64,000 nucleotides of DNA from Bradyrhizobium sp. CB1015 (GTDB taxonomy: Bacteria > Pseudomonadota > Alphaproteobacteria > Rhizobiales > Xanthobacteraceae), in NCBI RefSeq assembly GCF_025200925.1, contig NZ_CP104174.1, positions 6,076,001 through 6,140,000 of the forward strand. Direction: 5' to 3'. Below the pieces are notes generated by a model, which was given only the letters and a program-made list of their open reading frames with translations, did not search any database and had not been told where the DNA came from. Position numbers and translations under genes: made by a program. Of the stretch, positions 50,296 to 58,761 are shown piece by piece (the stretch's first letter is position 1; each line of letters starts with the position of its first letter).

Positions 50296-51117
50296 CTAGC
50301 GCAGGTGGGCGGCCATCTGCTTCAACCGTTCGGCGGTGCGCTCGTCCGCCGGGAAGAACGTCTCCAGCGCCAGCTCCGACAGGGTGATGTCGACCGGCGT
50401 GCCGAACACCATGGTGGTGGAGAAGAAGCTGAGGATTTCTCCGCCATGCCGCAGCTTGAACGGGATCGCGACGTTGTCGCTCGACAGCGGCGCCGAACGC
50501 GCAGGAATCGGATAGCTCTTCAGGTCGTTGTAGAGCTTGATCAGCTCCGGATCGGCCGTCGCCTCGCACTGCCGGTGCAGCCGCTCCAGGAGATGCCCGC
50601 ACCATTCGGCGAGATTGACCGTGCGCGGCGCCAGCGCCTCGGGATGGAAGGCCAGCCGCAGCACGTTGACGGGCTGGCCGAGCAGATGCTGCGGGAGGCC
50701 ATCGAGCAGCGGCGCCACCATGCGGTTGGCGGAGACCAGGTTCCAGTGCCGGTCCACCGCAAGCGCCGGATTGGGCTCATGCGCCTTGAGCACGAGGTCG
50801 ATCGCCTGACGAGCTGATTTCAAGGCGGGATCCTCCAGCGGGCGCTGCGGAAAGGCCGGTGCGAAACCGGCGGCGACCAGCAGCACGTTGCGTTCGCGCA
50901 AGGGCACGTCGAGCCGCTCGGCGAGCCTGAGCACCATGTCGCGCGAGGGCGCGGCGCGGCCGGTCTCGACAAAGCTCAAATGCCGCGCCGAGATTTCGGC
51001 TTCGCCGGCGAGATCGAGCTGGCTCATGCGGCGGCGCTGCCGCCATTCGCGCAAATGGTCGCCGATATGGACCGGCTGGCTGCGTTCGGTGCGTGCGGTG
51101 GAAGCATGTGCGTTCAT
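50296..51117 (-). CDS. XRE-family regulator with MmyB-like ligand domain (copy 1)
   Basis: This 273-residue regulator is a close relative of the downstream gene: HTH 'QRRRMSQLDLAGEAEISARH' and 'LSFVETGRAAPSRDMVLRLA', then 'EPNPALAVDRHWNLVSANRM'. The two copies have diverged, especially in the C-terminal third. The divergent small genes from 51212 on are the most likely targets. Confidence 0.9.
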   Translation of the reverse strand: MNAHASTARTERSQPVHIGDHLREWRQRRRMSQLDLAGEAEISARHLSFVETGRAAPSRDMVLRLAERLDVPLRERNVLLVAAGFAPAFPQRPLEDPALKSARQAIDLVLKAHEPNPALAVDRHWNLVSANRMVAPLLDGLPQHLLGQPVNVLRLAFHPEALAPRTVNLAEWCGHLLERLHRQCEATADPELIKLYNDLKSYPIPARSAPLSSDNVAIPFKLRHGGEILSFFSTTMVFGTPVDITLSELALETFFPADERTAERLKQMAAHLR

Positions 51118-51211
51118 GGTCAAAAGCTAGCACGCGGATTTAGGCGCTTCCATTACCACCGAGGTAATCGAATTGGGGGACGAGCACGCGCATCTTTGGT
51201 CGCAACAGGAG

Positions 51212-51448
51212 ATGACCATGATCGCGCTGCTGCTCTACCGGACCGTCGCAGACCACGTCTTGCCCTGGGCCATGGCGTTCGCAACGCGGATGCTGGCGCG
51301 CAGCCTCAACATGCCGGAGCCCCTGGTGCATTCGACCGGCGACTATGTCCTCGCGCAGGTCATCGCCTTCGAGCACGACGTCGGCAGAAGCCTCTGCCCG
51401 TTTCGTCTCGCCCGTCTGCTCCGCGCCTGGTGGCGCGGTCGGCGTTGA
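51212..51448 (+). CDS. Small protein divergent from the XRE gene
   Basis: This 78-residue protein has a hydrophobic start ('IALLLYRTVADHVLPWAMAF') and a basic C-terminus ending 'RLARLLRAWWRGRR'. It follows a CAGGAG ribosome-binding site. No domain recognised. It is probably co-transcribed with the next gene 32 nt downstream. Confidence 0.55.
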   Translation: MTMIALLLYRTVADHVLPWAMAFATRMLARSLNMPEPLVHSTGDYVLAQVIAFEHDVGRSLCPFRLARLLRAWWRGRR

Positions 51449-51480
51449 GTTCCACCCAGCCCCAACCAAGGAGACCTGAG

Positions 51481-51879
51481 ATGATCGATGCATCGACCTT
51501 CCTGCGCCGCGCCCTGCTCGCCGACGCCATCTTCAGCGGCGTCGCCGCGCTCGGCTTCACCTTCGGCGCGAGCGCGTTCGCAGCGCTGTTCAACTTGCCC
51601 GAAGCGTTGCTGCGCGAGACCGGCCTGTTCCTGATCGCCTACACCGCCCTGGTCGGCTGGCTCGCCTCGCGGGCGACGGTGGCGAAACCGCTGGTCTTGC
51701 TGGTCGTGATCGGCAATGCGGCCTGGACGGTCGGCAGCATCGCGTTGCTGCTTTCGGGCGCGGTGTCGCCGAACCTCGCCGGCGAGCTCATGGTCGTGGC
51801 GCAAGCCATCGCCACCGGCGTGTTCGCCGAGCTGCAATATGTGGGATTGCGCAAGAGTGAAGCTGTCGCCACAGCGTGA
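51481..51879 (+). CDS. Small four-helix membrane protein
   Basis: This 132-residue protein has four hydrophobic helices ('ALLADAIFSGVAALGFTFGA', 'ETGLFLIAYTALVGWLASRA', 'PLVLLVVIGNAAWTVGSIAL', 'LAGELMVVAQAIATGVFAEL'). The layout is like small rhizobial integral membrane proteins of unknown function. It follows AAGGAGACC, a strong ribosome-binding site. Confidence 0.75.
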   Translation: MIDASTFLRRALLADAIFSGVAALGFTFGASAFAALFNLPEALLRETGLFLIAYTALVGWLASRATVAKPLVLLVVIGNAAWTVGSIALLLSGAVSPNLAGELMVVAQAIATGVFAELQYVGLRKSEAVATA

Positions 51880-51887
51880 GGCGCTCA

Positions 51888-51960
51888 TGTCCCGGACGCG
51901 CAGCAGCGCTGTTTGCGCTGCTGCGCATCGCGGCGGCGCTGCGCTGCGTCCGGGGCACGA
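51888..51960. repeat. Palindromic repeat (CCCGGACGCGCAGCAGCGC type)
   Basis: CCCGGACGCGCAGCAGCGC and its complement GCGCTGCGTCCGGGG flank an inner loop of GCGCTGCTGCGCA. This is a common intergenic palindrome of the genus, here directly behind the membrane protein gene. Confidence 0.75.
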
Positions 51961-51989
51961 GATCATCGTGATGAAATTCATATCGAGAC

Positions 51990-52220
51990 ACGCGATTGTC
52001 AGGTCATGACGGGAAGGCGCAGCTGGGCGATCTCGCGGCGCGTTTTGCCCGAGCTTTGCTGCCGTCTTGCGCCCATCAATGGCCAGAGGGCGCAGGGAAG
52101 GCCGGGCGCCGGCGGCACCCGAGTCCGTGCGCAACAGGAATGCACACGGTGTGGACTACAGGTGATGCCGGTCGCCCGGCCTTCCCTGCGCGGATGGTTT
52201 TAACGGTGTCCTTCGTGCTC
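51990..52220. repeat. Left part of a long interspersed repeat split by IS110
   Basis: I recognise the run 'GCGTTTTGCCCGAGCTTTGC...GGGCGCAGGGAAGGCCGGGC...GAATGCACACGGTGTGGACT' as a multi-copy sequence of Bradyrhizobium-type genomes. It breaks off at ...TCCTTCGTGCTC (52220). The frames inside are not genes. Confidence 0.65.
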
Positions 52221-53533
52221 TTGTGTCCGCAAAATCTGCCAGAATGTGCGAACGGGCGGTTCTCACCAACCGCCCGTCGCTAGATCTGAGCCCGTTCGTG
52301 CTCAAAGGCCTGGGAGCCTGACGGGGAGCTAGGGACAGATCCGGTGTGTCTTCCTCAACCCGAACAGTTGCATGGGCTTCGAGCCCGGACGAGCAAGGAA
52401 GGGAGTGGATGATGGCACAAAACGATCGCATTGTCGTCGGTATCGATGTGGCCAAGGGCAAGGTGGATGCATGCATCCGCCCGTTGTCGCAACGGCAAAC
52501 GTTCCCGAGCACCGCAGAGGGGCACCGCAAACTGGTGGCCTGGCTGCGCAAGCACAAAGTAGCCAAGGCGGTGATGGAGGCATCCGGCGGCTATGAGCGG
52601 GACTGGGCCAGGGTGCTGCGTCAGGCTGGCATCGAGGTGCGGATTGTCGATCCCAAGCGCGTGCGCAGCTTCGCCCGATCGGCCGGACGGCTCGCCAAGA
52701 ACGATACGATCGACGCGGAGATGATCGCCTGGTTCGCCGAGACGTTCGACGAAGTATTGGACCAGATCCACGATGCCGCACGCGACGAGCTGGCGGCACT
52801 GGTCAAAGCGCGCAAAGCCCTGATTGATCTGAGGACCCGCCTGCAAAGCCAGAACGAACATGCGGTGCCGGGAGCGGTTCAGAAAGCCCACGCTCGCGTC
52901 TTGAAGGGCCTCGACATCGAGACGGCCAAGATCGAGGACGCCATCACCGCCACGATCAAGGCCACACCGGCATTTGCCAAACGCGCCGAGATCATCGAGA
53001 GCGTGCCGGGTCTCGGCGATGTGGCCTCTGCGGTCCTCCTTGCGGGCCTCCCAGAGCTCGGGACGGTGCGCGAGGAGGTCGCTGCCGCGTTGTTGGGAGC
53101 CGCTCCTTATGACGACGACAGCGGCAAACGGCGTGGTGAGCGCCACATCAAGGGCGGTCGGCGCTGGGTCCGCAACGCCCTCTACATGCCCTGTATCGGC
53201 GCAGCCACCCAGAGCAACCCGGTGCTCAAGGCCTACTATGAACGGCTGATCGCCAAGGGAAAGCTGAAGAAGGTTGCAGTGATTGCCTGCATGCGCAAGC
53301 TGATCGTCATTCTCAACACGATGATTGCACGCGGCGAGAAATGGGATCCCGCCCGCTACGCGTTGCGGTGAACTGATCGAGCGCGCCTCCATGCGCCCGG
53401 TCCCGGACCGAGCGCATGCCAAGCCGACAGACCGGCGAGCGGACGGGGTCAAGGCCGTCAGCCGCCGAAGGCGGGGGCGCGTCTTCGCGCCAGCCTTGAG
53501 GCCGGCCGATCGGCGGTCTACTTCAGCACAGTT
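52221..53533 (+). mobile_element. IS110-family insertion sequence, about 1.31 kb
   Basis: The element contains a single transposase gene and interrupts a known long repeat. The breakpoints are read from where the repeat sequence stops (after 52220) and resumes (from 53534), both sides sharing GCTC. IS110 elements lack typical inverted ends, so the exact limits are uncertain by a few bases. The non-coding left part (about 190 nt) and right part (about 160 nt) fit the family, whose ends encode the bridge RNA used for target choice. Confidence 0.75.
52412..53371 (+). CDS. IS110-family transposase (DEDD recombinase)
   Basis: This 319-residue transposase has the N-terminal DEDD/RuvC-like domain ('VVGIDVAKGKVDACI', 'VMEASGGYERDW', 'KNDTIDAEMIAWF') and the C-terminal transposase_20 domain with the nucleophile region ('IIESVPGLGDVASAVLLAGL', 'LLGAAPYDDDSGKRRGERHI'). 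It looks complete. I chose the start at MAQNDRIV. Confidence 0.93.
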   Translation: MAQNDRIVVGIDVAKGKVDACIRPLSQRQTFPSTAEGHRKLVAWLRKHKVAKAVMEASGGYERDWARVLRQAGIEVRIVDPKRVRSFARSAGRLAKNDTIDAEMIAWFAETFDEVLDQIHDAARDELAALVKARKALIDLRTRLQSQNEHAVPGAVQKAHARVLKGLDIETAKIEDAITATIKATPAFAKRAEIIESVPGLGDVASAVLLAGLPELGTVREEVAAALLGAAPYDDDSGKRRGERHIKGGRRWVRNALYMPCIGAATQSNPVLKAYYERLIAKGKLKKVAVIACMRKLIVILNTMIARGEKWDPARYALR

Positions 53534-53990
53534 GCTCCCCGGGGAGCGTTGCACTATTGCCCCCGTCGCCTCGCGGCTGATCGATGCGCGTACCCGGTCG
53601 GGCCGCCGCATCACCGCGAGCCTTAACGCCAGAACCCCGGGCGTCGGGACCACACGACTTCTCCGTCCGCGGACGGCCTTGCCTCGACATCGAGGGCCCG
53701 GTGTGCGCGCCCCAGAACCATCGACAAGACCGCTGTGACCGCGCCGTGTCGTACCGCGTCGCGCATGACTCAACGGCTTCCCGTCCCTGTCATCGCTTTT
53801 CCGCGCCGGCGCTACCGCGTCCACCGCACCCCGGCCCGCATCTCGTGACGATCGCGAAGCGCCCCTCTGGCAGGGCCGGGATGGCGCTTCTATGCCACAA
53901 ATCCGAAATTCGGAAAAGCGATATATTTTAGACGCGAGGACTTGACGGGTTTTGGGTGTTTTGCCCGACGCCTCTCGGCAACGGCAAAGC
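53534..53990. repeat. Right part of the long interspersed repeat
   Basis: The repeat resumes with CTCCCCGGGGAGCGTTGCAC and continues to 'GCCACAAATCCGAAATTCGG' and 'GGACTTGACGGGTTTTGGGT', known parts of the same multi-copy sequence. It carries no gene. The unit probably ends near 53990. Confidence 0.65.
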
Positions 53991-54053
53991 GCTCCGTCGT
54001 CCTTCCGTTGACCAAATTGGCATTGTAGCGCCGGCGCCCTACGGCACCGCGCC

Positions 54054-54131
54054 GCCATTGCGAGCTCAGCGAAACATCCAGAGTCTCTCCGCGGAGATAC
54101 TGGATTACTTCGCTTTCGCTCGCAATGACGG
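54054..54131. repeat. Palindromic repeat (CCATTGCGAGC...GCAATGACGG type)
   Basis: GCCATTGCGAGC and CGCAATGACGG end arms flank CCAGAGTCTCTCCGCGGAGA and TACTGGATTACTTCGCTTTC. This is one of the most common intergenic repeats of the genus. It lies in the 835-nt non-coding stretch between the IS110 gene and the SET gene. Confidence 0.8.
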
Positions 54132-54206
54132 AGAGGATGCGAGAACGTCGTCTGGCTGGGTGCTGCGCCCGGAGGAGGTAGGACGGCGGCTTCAGCACAT
54201 GGACGG

Positions 54207-54770
54207 CTACGCCCTCGCCCGGCCCACCTTGCCGGCGAAGTGCTTGCCGTTCAGCTTTTTCTTTTTCGCCATGCTTTTCGCGCCCGCCTTCTTGGCCGCT
54301 TTGCGCTCGGCCCGCGCCTTCACCTTGGCGGCTTCCGCCCTCGCCTCGGCGCGCAGCTTCTTGCGCTTCTTCTCGCAGGAGTCGCACTTGCAGCCGATCG
54401 GTTTCAGATAGGCTTTGAAATAGTCGGTGCCGTAATCGTAGTTGATCTCGTCACCCGGCTCGATGTTCTTGATGGCGCGGATATAGACCTTGCGCTCGCG
54501 CGGCCGGACATCGGACTCGGCGTTGGGGCGGCAGGAATGGTTGATGTAGCGGGCGAGGTTCTTGCGCACTGATCCGTCGATGGTCCAGCGCCCGTTGAGC
54601 TCGAACAGATATTTGTTCTCGATCTCGTCCTGCTCGGGAATCCGCGAGTCCAGGATGGGTCCGAAATAGCGGATGATCCGGGTACCCTTCTTGATCGGCT
54701 TGGTGGCGAAGAGGCCGAGCCCGGTCTTGGAGCGGCCGACGCGATAAGGTTTGTTCGAGGTGGCTGGCAT
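54207..54770 (-). CDS. SET-domain lysine methyltransferase-like protein
   Basis: This 187-residue protein is almost entirely a SET domain: 'GRSKTGLGLFATKPIKKGTR' at the start, the S-adenosylmethionine motif NHS at 77-79 in 'ARYINHSCRPNAE', and 'GDEINYDYGTDYF' with the catalytic Tyr near 111-113. A post-SET-like zinc motif follows, C127-x-C129-xx-C132. The C-terminus is a Lys/Ala/Arg-rich tail of about 50 residues. Bacterial SET proteins are thought to methylate protein lysines; the target is unknown. I chose the start at MPATSNKP. Confidence 0.92.
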   Translation of the reverse strand: MPATSNKPYRVGRSKTGLGLFATKPIKKGTRIIRYFGPILDSRIPEQDEIENKYLFELNGRWTIDGSVRKNLARYINHSCRPNAESDVRPRERKVYIRAIKNIEPGDEINYDYGTDYFKAYLKPIGCKCDSCEKKRKKLRAEARAEAAKVKARAERKAAKKAGAKSMAKKKKLNGKHFAGKVGRARA

Positions 54771-54932
54771 GATCGAGAAAATGAGAACGCGAACGAGGCA
54801 GGAGGAGCCCAAGCGAAGCCGCTCTTGTAGAACGATTCCGCGCTGCTGTCAGGTATATCCCACCGCGGTTTGAACCTTGCCCACAATCAAGACGTCTGAT
54901 GGAACGAAGTTCCCAGGACATCAAAGCCTCAC

Positions 54933-55538
54933 ATGAACCGTATCGCTACAATAGGCTTCGCCGTCCTGATGGCTTGCATCGGCCTGAGCAGCGCCGACGC
55001 CCAATCCGTGGGCAGCAGCTACACCTCGACGGCGCCAAAAGATTGCCGGCAGGTCGGCAAGCCCAGCGCGCTCGACGGCAGCAGCACGCGGGTTTGTCCG
55101 GGCAAGGACGGCCTGATGGTGCTGATCGCCGAGGACGATCTTCGCGAGATCGTCTCGGTCGGGCGCAGCCGCAAGGCAGCAAGCGAGGAACCCGCGGCAA
55201 AAGTCTGGTTCGCGCCGTTCAATTCGTCGGAGACCACTATCGAATGGCGCGCTGCGGGCGCAAAGCCGTTTGCGATCATCCAGCGCTGGCACATCTCCGA
55301 CAACGCCGATCCCGACAAGCAGGGGCGGCCGAACACCAAGGCCATGCTGGTCGTGACCCGGCTGCCGCCGGGCCCGGTCTGCCACGTCGCCTATGTCGAC
55401 GCCGTCGCCAACCCGAACGCCAACGAGCTCGCGCGCAAGGCCGCCGACGATCTCGCCCGCGGCTTCGCTTGCGGCAAGGACGAGGTCAAGATCATCGGCA
55501 CGCGCGGCCGCGCCGTCGAGCTCGCGACCAGGCGCTAG
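54933..55538 (+). CDS. Periplasmic protein of unknown function
   Basis: This 201-residue protein has a signal peptide ending 'SSADAQ'. The mature part has an even mix of beta and helix with three to four Cys residues ('KDCRQVG', 'TRVCPGKDGL', 'GPVCHVAYVDAVA', 'GFACGKDEVKII'), likely disulfides. It resembles IalB-type secreted proteins only loosely. Divergent from the SET gene. Confidence 0.75.
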   Translation: MNRIATIGFAVLMACIGLSSADAQSVGSSYTSTAPKDCRQVGKPSALDGSSTRVCPGKDGLMVLIAEDDLREIVSVGRSRKAASEEPAAKVWFAPFNSSETTIEWRAAGAKPFAIIQRWHISDNADPDKQGRPNTKAMLVVTRLPPGPVCHVAYVDAVANPNANELARKAADDLARGFACGKDEVKIIGTRGRAVELATRR

Positions 55539-55548
55539 CCTGCGCGGT

Positions 55549-56280
55549 TCAACAGCCGGGAAGCTTCGGCGTCACAGGCGCCGTCAGCATCGCCTCGAGC
55601 AGCCGCTCGGCGGTCGTCCCCTCGGGCAGCCGCGCGAGGATGTCCTTCAGCCGTCCGTCCAGCAGCAGCATGGTGAAGCCGTGCACCAGCGACCAGGCGC
55701 GTGCGATCGCGGCGCCCTGGTTGAGCGTCAGCGCATCGCCGCTGATCTGCTCCTGCCGCATCATGCCGATCGCATTGGCAAGTCCGGCGAAAGACGCCTC
55801 CGCCGCCTCGTGCAGCGACGGCCTTGAATAATCCAGCCGCTCGGTGCGGAACATGATGCCGTACATGCCGGGATGGGCCTGCGCATAGGCGACGTAGGCT
55901 TTCGGCCGCGCCAGCGCCGCTTCGAGCGGCGTGGTGGCGGCATCGCATGATGCGGCCATTGCCACGTTGAACTGGCGGAAGCCGACGGCCGCGAGCTCGC
56001 TGAGGAGGCCCGTCAGGTCGCCGAAATGATGGGTCGGTGCGGCATGCGAGACGCCAGCCTCACGGGCCACCGCGCGCAATGTCAGGCCGGCAAGCCCGTC
56101 GCGCTCCAGCACCCGTTCGGCCGCCTGGAGCAGCGCTTCGCGGAGCGCGCCGTGATGATACGGCGTCTCGGTCTTCGCACTTCGCGCCCGGCGCGAGGTG
56201 CGTGACGCCGCGGTCGAGGTCGTTTTTCTCGGGGCGCGCGGGCTTCGCGCCGCTTCGCCCTTGGTGTCGGTCTTGGCCAT
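55549..56280 (-). CDS. TetR-family repressor of the carotenoid-oxygenase cluster
   Basis: This 243-residue TetR protein has an Arg/Ala/Ser-rich leader, then the HTH at about 42-90 ('REALLQAAERVLERDGLAGL', 'VAREAGVSHAAPTHHFGDLT') and a TetR_C_13/33-type ligand domain. It is divergent from the carotenoid oxygenase gene. The 19-bp palindromes at 56300-56371 and again at 58083-58153 fit its operators. Confidence 0.9.
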   Translation of the reverse strand: MAKTDTKGEAARSPRAPRKTTSTAASRTSRRARSAKTETPYHHGALREALLQAAERVLERDGLAGLTLRAVAREAGVSHAAPTHHFGDLTGLLSELAAVGFRQFNVAMAASCDAATTPLEAALARPKAYVAYAQAHPGMYGIMFRTERLDYSRPSLHEAAEASFAGLANAIGMMRQEQISGDALTLNQGAAIARAWSLVHGFTMLLLDGRLKDILARLPEGTTAERLLEAMLTAPVTPKLPGC

Positions 56281-56299
56281 TTGCAAGCTATATGACGCA

Positions 56300-56371
56300 A
56301 TATTGACAGTGTAAAGATTTCACTTGACGAAAGCTGCAATCGGGCCTATCGAATCTTTACGATGTAAAGAT
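56300..56371 (+). promoter_or_regulatory. Promoter with two 19-bp operators before the carotenoid oxygenase gene
   Basis: Site A is ATATTGAC-AGT-GTAAAGAT (56300-56318). Site B is the perfect ATCTTTAC-GAT-GTAAAGAT (56353-56371). They are 53 bp apart centre to centre. Between them lie TTGACG (56324) and TATCGA (56347) with 17-bp spacing, a usable -35/-10 pair. Site B overlaps the start region, giving a simple repression layout. Confidence 0.82.
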
Positions 56372-56386
56372 AGGGGAGGATTCGCC

Positions 56387-57781
56387 GTGCAGCATGACGC
56401 CATGGCCGAGCGCCGCAACAATATCGCGCCGATCCCGTTCGAGGCCGACGCGCCCTTCCTGAAGATCGTCGGCGAATTGCCGCGCGAGCTGAACGGCACG
56501 CTCTATCGCAACGGCCCCAATCCGCAGTTCGATTCGCCCGGCGCGCACTGGTTCGTCGGCGACGGCATGCTGCACGCGTTTCATCTCGAGAACGGCCGCG
56601 CCAGCTACCGCAACCGCTGGGTCCGCACACCGAAATGGCTCGCCGAGCACGACGCCGGCCGCGCGCTGTTCGGCGGCTTCGGCCGCAAGCTGCCGAATGC
56701 ACCGGCGAACCTGACCGACGGCGGCGTCGCCAACACCAACATCATCTTCCATGCCGGCAAGCTGCTGGCGCTGGAAGAAGCGCATCTGCCGACGGAGATC
56801 GAGCCGGGCACGCTGGCGACGCGCGGCTATCACAATTACCAGGGCCGCGTCGCCGGCAGCTTCACCGCGCATCCCAAGATCGATCCCGTCACCGGCGAAT
56901 TGGTGTTCTTCGGCTACAACGCCGCGGGGCCGCTGACGCCTGCCCTCTCCTACGGATCGATCGACGCAACAGGCAAGGCGACGCGCTTCGAGCGGTTCGA
57001 GGCGCCCTATGCCAGCATGGTGCACGACTTCATCGTCACGGCGAACCATGTGCTGTTTCCGATCCTGCCGATCACCGGTAGCATGGAGCGCGCGATGAGC
57101 GGAAAGCCGCCCTATGCCTGGGAGCCGGCCAAGGGCGCCTATGTCGGGGTGATGAAGCGCAGCGGCACGGCCAAGGACATCGTCTGGTTTCGTGCCGAGG
57201 CCTGCTACGTCTTCCACGTCATGAATGCCTGGGAGGACGAGGGCCGCATCGTCGCGGACGTCATGCAGTTCGAGGAAGCGCCGCTGTTTCCGCATCCGGA
57301 CGGCCGTCCCACCGACCCCGACAAATCGCGCGCCCGCCATTGCCGCTGGACCTTCGACCTCACAGGCAATACCGACCGCTTCCAGCAGACCTACCTGGAC
57401 GATCTCACCGGCGAATTCCCGCGCATCGACGATCGCCGCGCCGGGCTGAAGAGCCGTCACGGCTGGTACGCCTGCGCCAATCCGAAACTGCCGATGTTCG
57501 CGCTCGCAGGCATCGTCCATGTCGACGGCAACGGCAGGCGGCTCGGCCAATACCTGCTGCCGGCTGGCGACACCATTTCCGAGCCGGTGTTCGTCGAACG
57601 GTCGAAAGATGCGGCCGAAGGCGACGGCTGGCTGCTCGCTGTGGTCTGGCGCGCGCGGGAAAATCGCAGCGATCTCGCCGTGTTCAATGCCACCGATATC
57701 GAGGCCGGCCCAGCCGCATTGGTGCAGCTCGGCCATCGCGTGCCCGACGGCTTCCACGGCAATTGGGTCGGCGCGGCGTAG
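56387..57781 (+). CDS. Carotenoid cleavage oxygenase (RPE65 family)
   Basis: This 464-residue protein is a member of the retinal pigment epithelium/carotenoid oxygenase superfamily. The four iron-binding His residues of the seven-bladed propeller are visible: H162 ('TAHPKIDP'), H213 ('MVHDFIVT'), H277 ('VFHVMNAW') and H457 ('GFHGNW'). Other marks are 'NGPNPQFDSPGAHWFVGDGM' near the N-terminus. The family cleaves carotenoids, apocarotenoids or lignin-type stilbenes with O2; the substrate is unknown. Start is GTG 56387 after AGGGGAGGA. Confidence 0.93.
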   Translation: MQHDAMAERRNNIAPIPFEADAPFLKIVGELPRELNGTLYRNGPNPQFDSPGAHWFVGDGMLHAFHLENGRASYRNRWVRTPKWLAEHDAGRALFGGFGRKLPNAPANLTDGGVANTNIIFHAGKLLALEEAHLPTEIEPGTLATRGYHNYQGRVAGSFTAHPKIDPVTGELVFFGYNAAGPLTPALSYGSIDATGKATRFERFEAPYASMVHDFIVTANHVLFPILPITGSMERAMSGKPPYAWEPAKGAYVGVMKRSGTAKDIVWFRAEACYVFHVMNAWEDEGRIVADVMQFEEAPLFPHPDGRPTDPDKSRARHCRWTFDLTGNTDRFQQTYLDDLTGEFPRIDDRRAGLKSRHGWYACANPKLPMFALAGIVHVDGNGRRLGQYLLPAGDTISEPVFVERSKDAAEGDGWLLAVVWRARENRSDLAVFNATDIEAGPAALVQLGHRVPDGFHGNWVGAA

Positions 57782-57842
57782 CTCTCGTCATTCGGAGCGC
57801 GCCACTTGGCGCGAAGCCGGGATGACGAAGAAGGAGTTTTGC

Positions 57843-58097
57843 ATGTCCATGCCCTCGATCACCGCAGGCGCGCTTGTCCTCCTCGCCCTGACCGGCACTG
57901 CGCTCGCGTTCCAGTTGATCCGGCTGCGGCGAAGCCGCCATACCGTCTTCAACGGTGGCATCCTGCTCTGCCTCGGTCTATTGACCGCCGCCGCACTGCC
58001 GCTCGTGCCCTGGGCCGAATTGGCCGAGGAAGCATTGGACCAAGCGGTTGCGGCCCTTCACGTTTTGGAGGTCGCTTACGTTATTTTGACACTGTAA
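57843..58097 (+). CDS. Small membrane protein downstream of the carotenoid oxygenase
   Basis: This 84-residue protein has two hydrophobic segments ('ITAGALVLLALTGTALAFQL' and 'FNGGILLCLGLLTAAALPLV') and a helix with 'ELAEEALDQAVAALHVLEVA'. It has a GAAGGAG ribosome-binding site. It probably shares the carotenoid oxygenase transcript. Its stop codon lies within operator site C of the next promoter. Confidence 0.65.
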   Translation: MSMPSITAGALVLLALTGTALAFQLIRLRRSRHTVFNGGILLCLGLLTAAALPLVPWAELAEEALDQAVAALHVLEVAYVILTL

Positions 58098-58153
58098 AGA
58101 TTTGGCTTGACCCGGCATCGCCGGCGCATTACTAATCTTTACATCGTAAAGAT
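58083..58153 (+). promoter_or_regulatory. Second promoter with the same operator pair
   Basis: Site C is ATTTTGAC-ACT-GTAAAGAT (58083-58101). Site D is the perfect ATCTTTAC-ATC-GTAAAGAT (58135-58153). The centres are 52 bp apart, as at the first promoter (53 bp). TTGACC (58107) and TACTAA (58130), 17 bp apart, lie between. This strongly suggests a shared regulon under the TetR protein at 55549. Confidence 0.82.
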
Positions 58154-58173
58154 CGACCCGATCGAGGCGGCCC

Positions 58174-58749
58174 ATGGCGATTTTCCTGATCCTCGCACCC
58201 TACGGCGCCTTCGCCGTCCTGATGCTGGTGACGTCGGCCGTGCTCAGCGTGTTTGCGGCATCGGCGATCTGCCTCGCCGCCGTCGCCTTCGATGTCGCGC
58301 GCGGCCGCTCGGTGAAGATCCTGGCGGCAGGCTCCGCACTCGTATTCGCCGCGATCGGCCTTTACCTCGCGCTGATCGACCCCGCGCTCGGCACGCTCGG
58401 TGTCAAGCTGTCGGTCGATGTCGGAATCTTCGTCCTCTCGCTGGGCTCGATGCTGCTCCGCCATCCCTTCACGCTGCAATATGCGCTTGAAGCGGTCCCA
58501 GCCGAGACTGCGGCGATGCCCGGCTTCCTCCGCGCCAATTACATCATCACCGGCGCCTGGACCGCGGCCGCGCTGTTGATGGCGGCTGCCAATCTCGTGC
58601 TGCTCTACGTCCCTGGCCTGCCGCTCTGGTCCAGCCTTGCGGTGGCCTTCGCCGCCCGCAACAGTGCGATCTACTTCACAAAGTGGTATCCCGAGTATCG
58701 CCAGATCAAGTACGGTACGCCCGCCCGCGCCCTCCCAGACGCCCGCTGA
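58174..58749 (+). CDS. Membrane protein in the TetR regulon
   Basis: This 191-residue protein has about five or six membrane helices ('MAIFLILAPYGAFAVLMLVT', 'LAAGSALVFAAIGLYLALID', 'YIITGAWTAAALLMAAANLV' and others) and a soluble end ('YPEYRQIKYGTPARAL'). No family recognised. It starts about 20 nt after operator D. It precedes the YciB-like gene by 12 nt, probably in one operon. Confidence 0.78.
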   Translation: MAIFLILAPYGAFAVLMLVTSAVLSVFAASAICLAAVAFDVARGRSVKILAAGSALVFAAIGLYLALIDPALGTLGVKLSVDVGIFVLSLGSMLLRHPFTLQYALEAVPAETAAMPGFLRANYIITGAWTAAALLMAAANLVLLYVPGLPLWSSLAVAFAARNSAIYFTKWYPEYRQIKYGTPARALPDAR

Positions 58750-58761
58750 ACAGGATCGACG

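Noticed and set aside
52355..54058. A 567-codon minus-strand frame across IS110 and the repeat
   Set aside because: It runs antisense through the transposase and the non-coding repeat, so it is a by-product of repeat composition.
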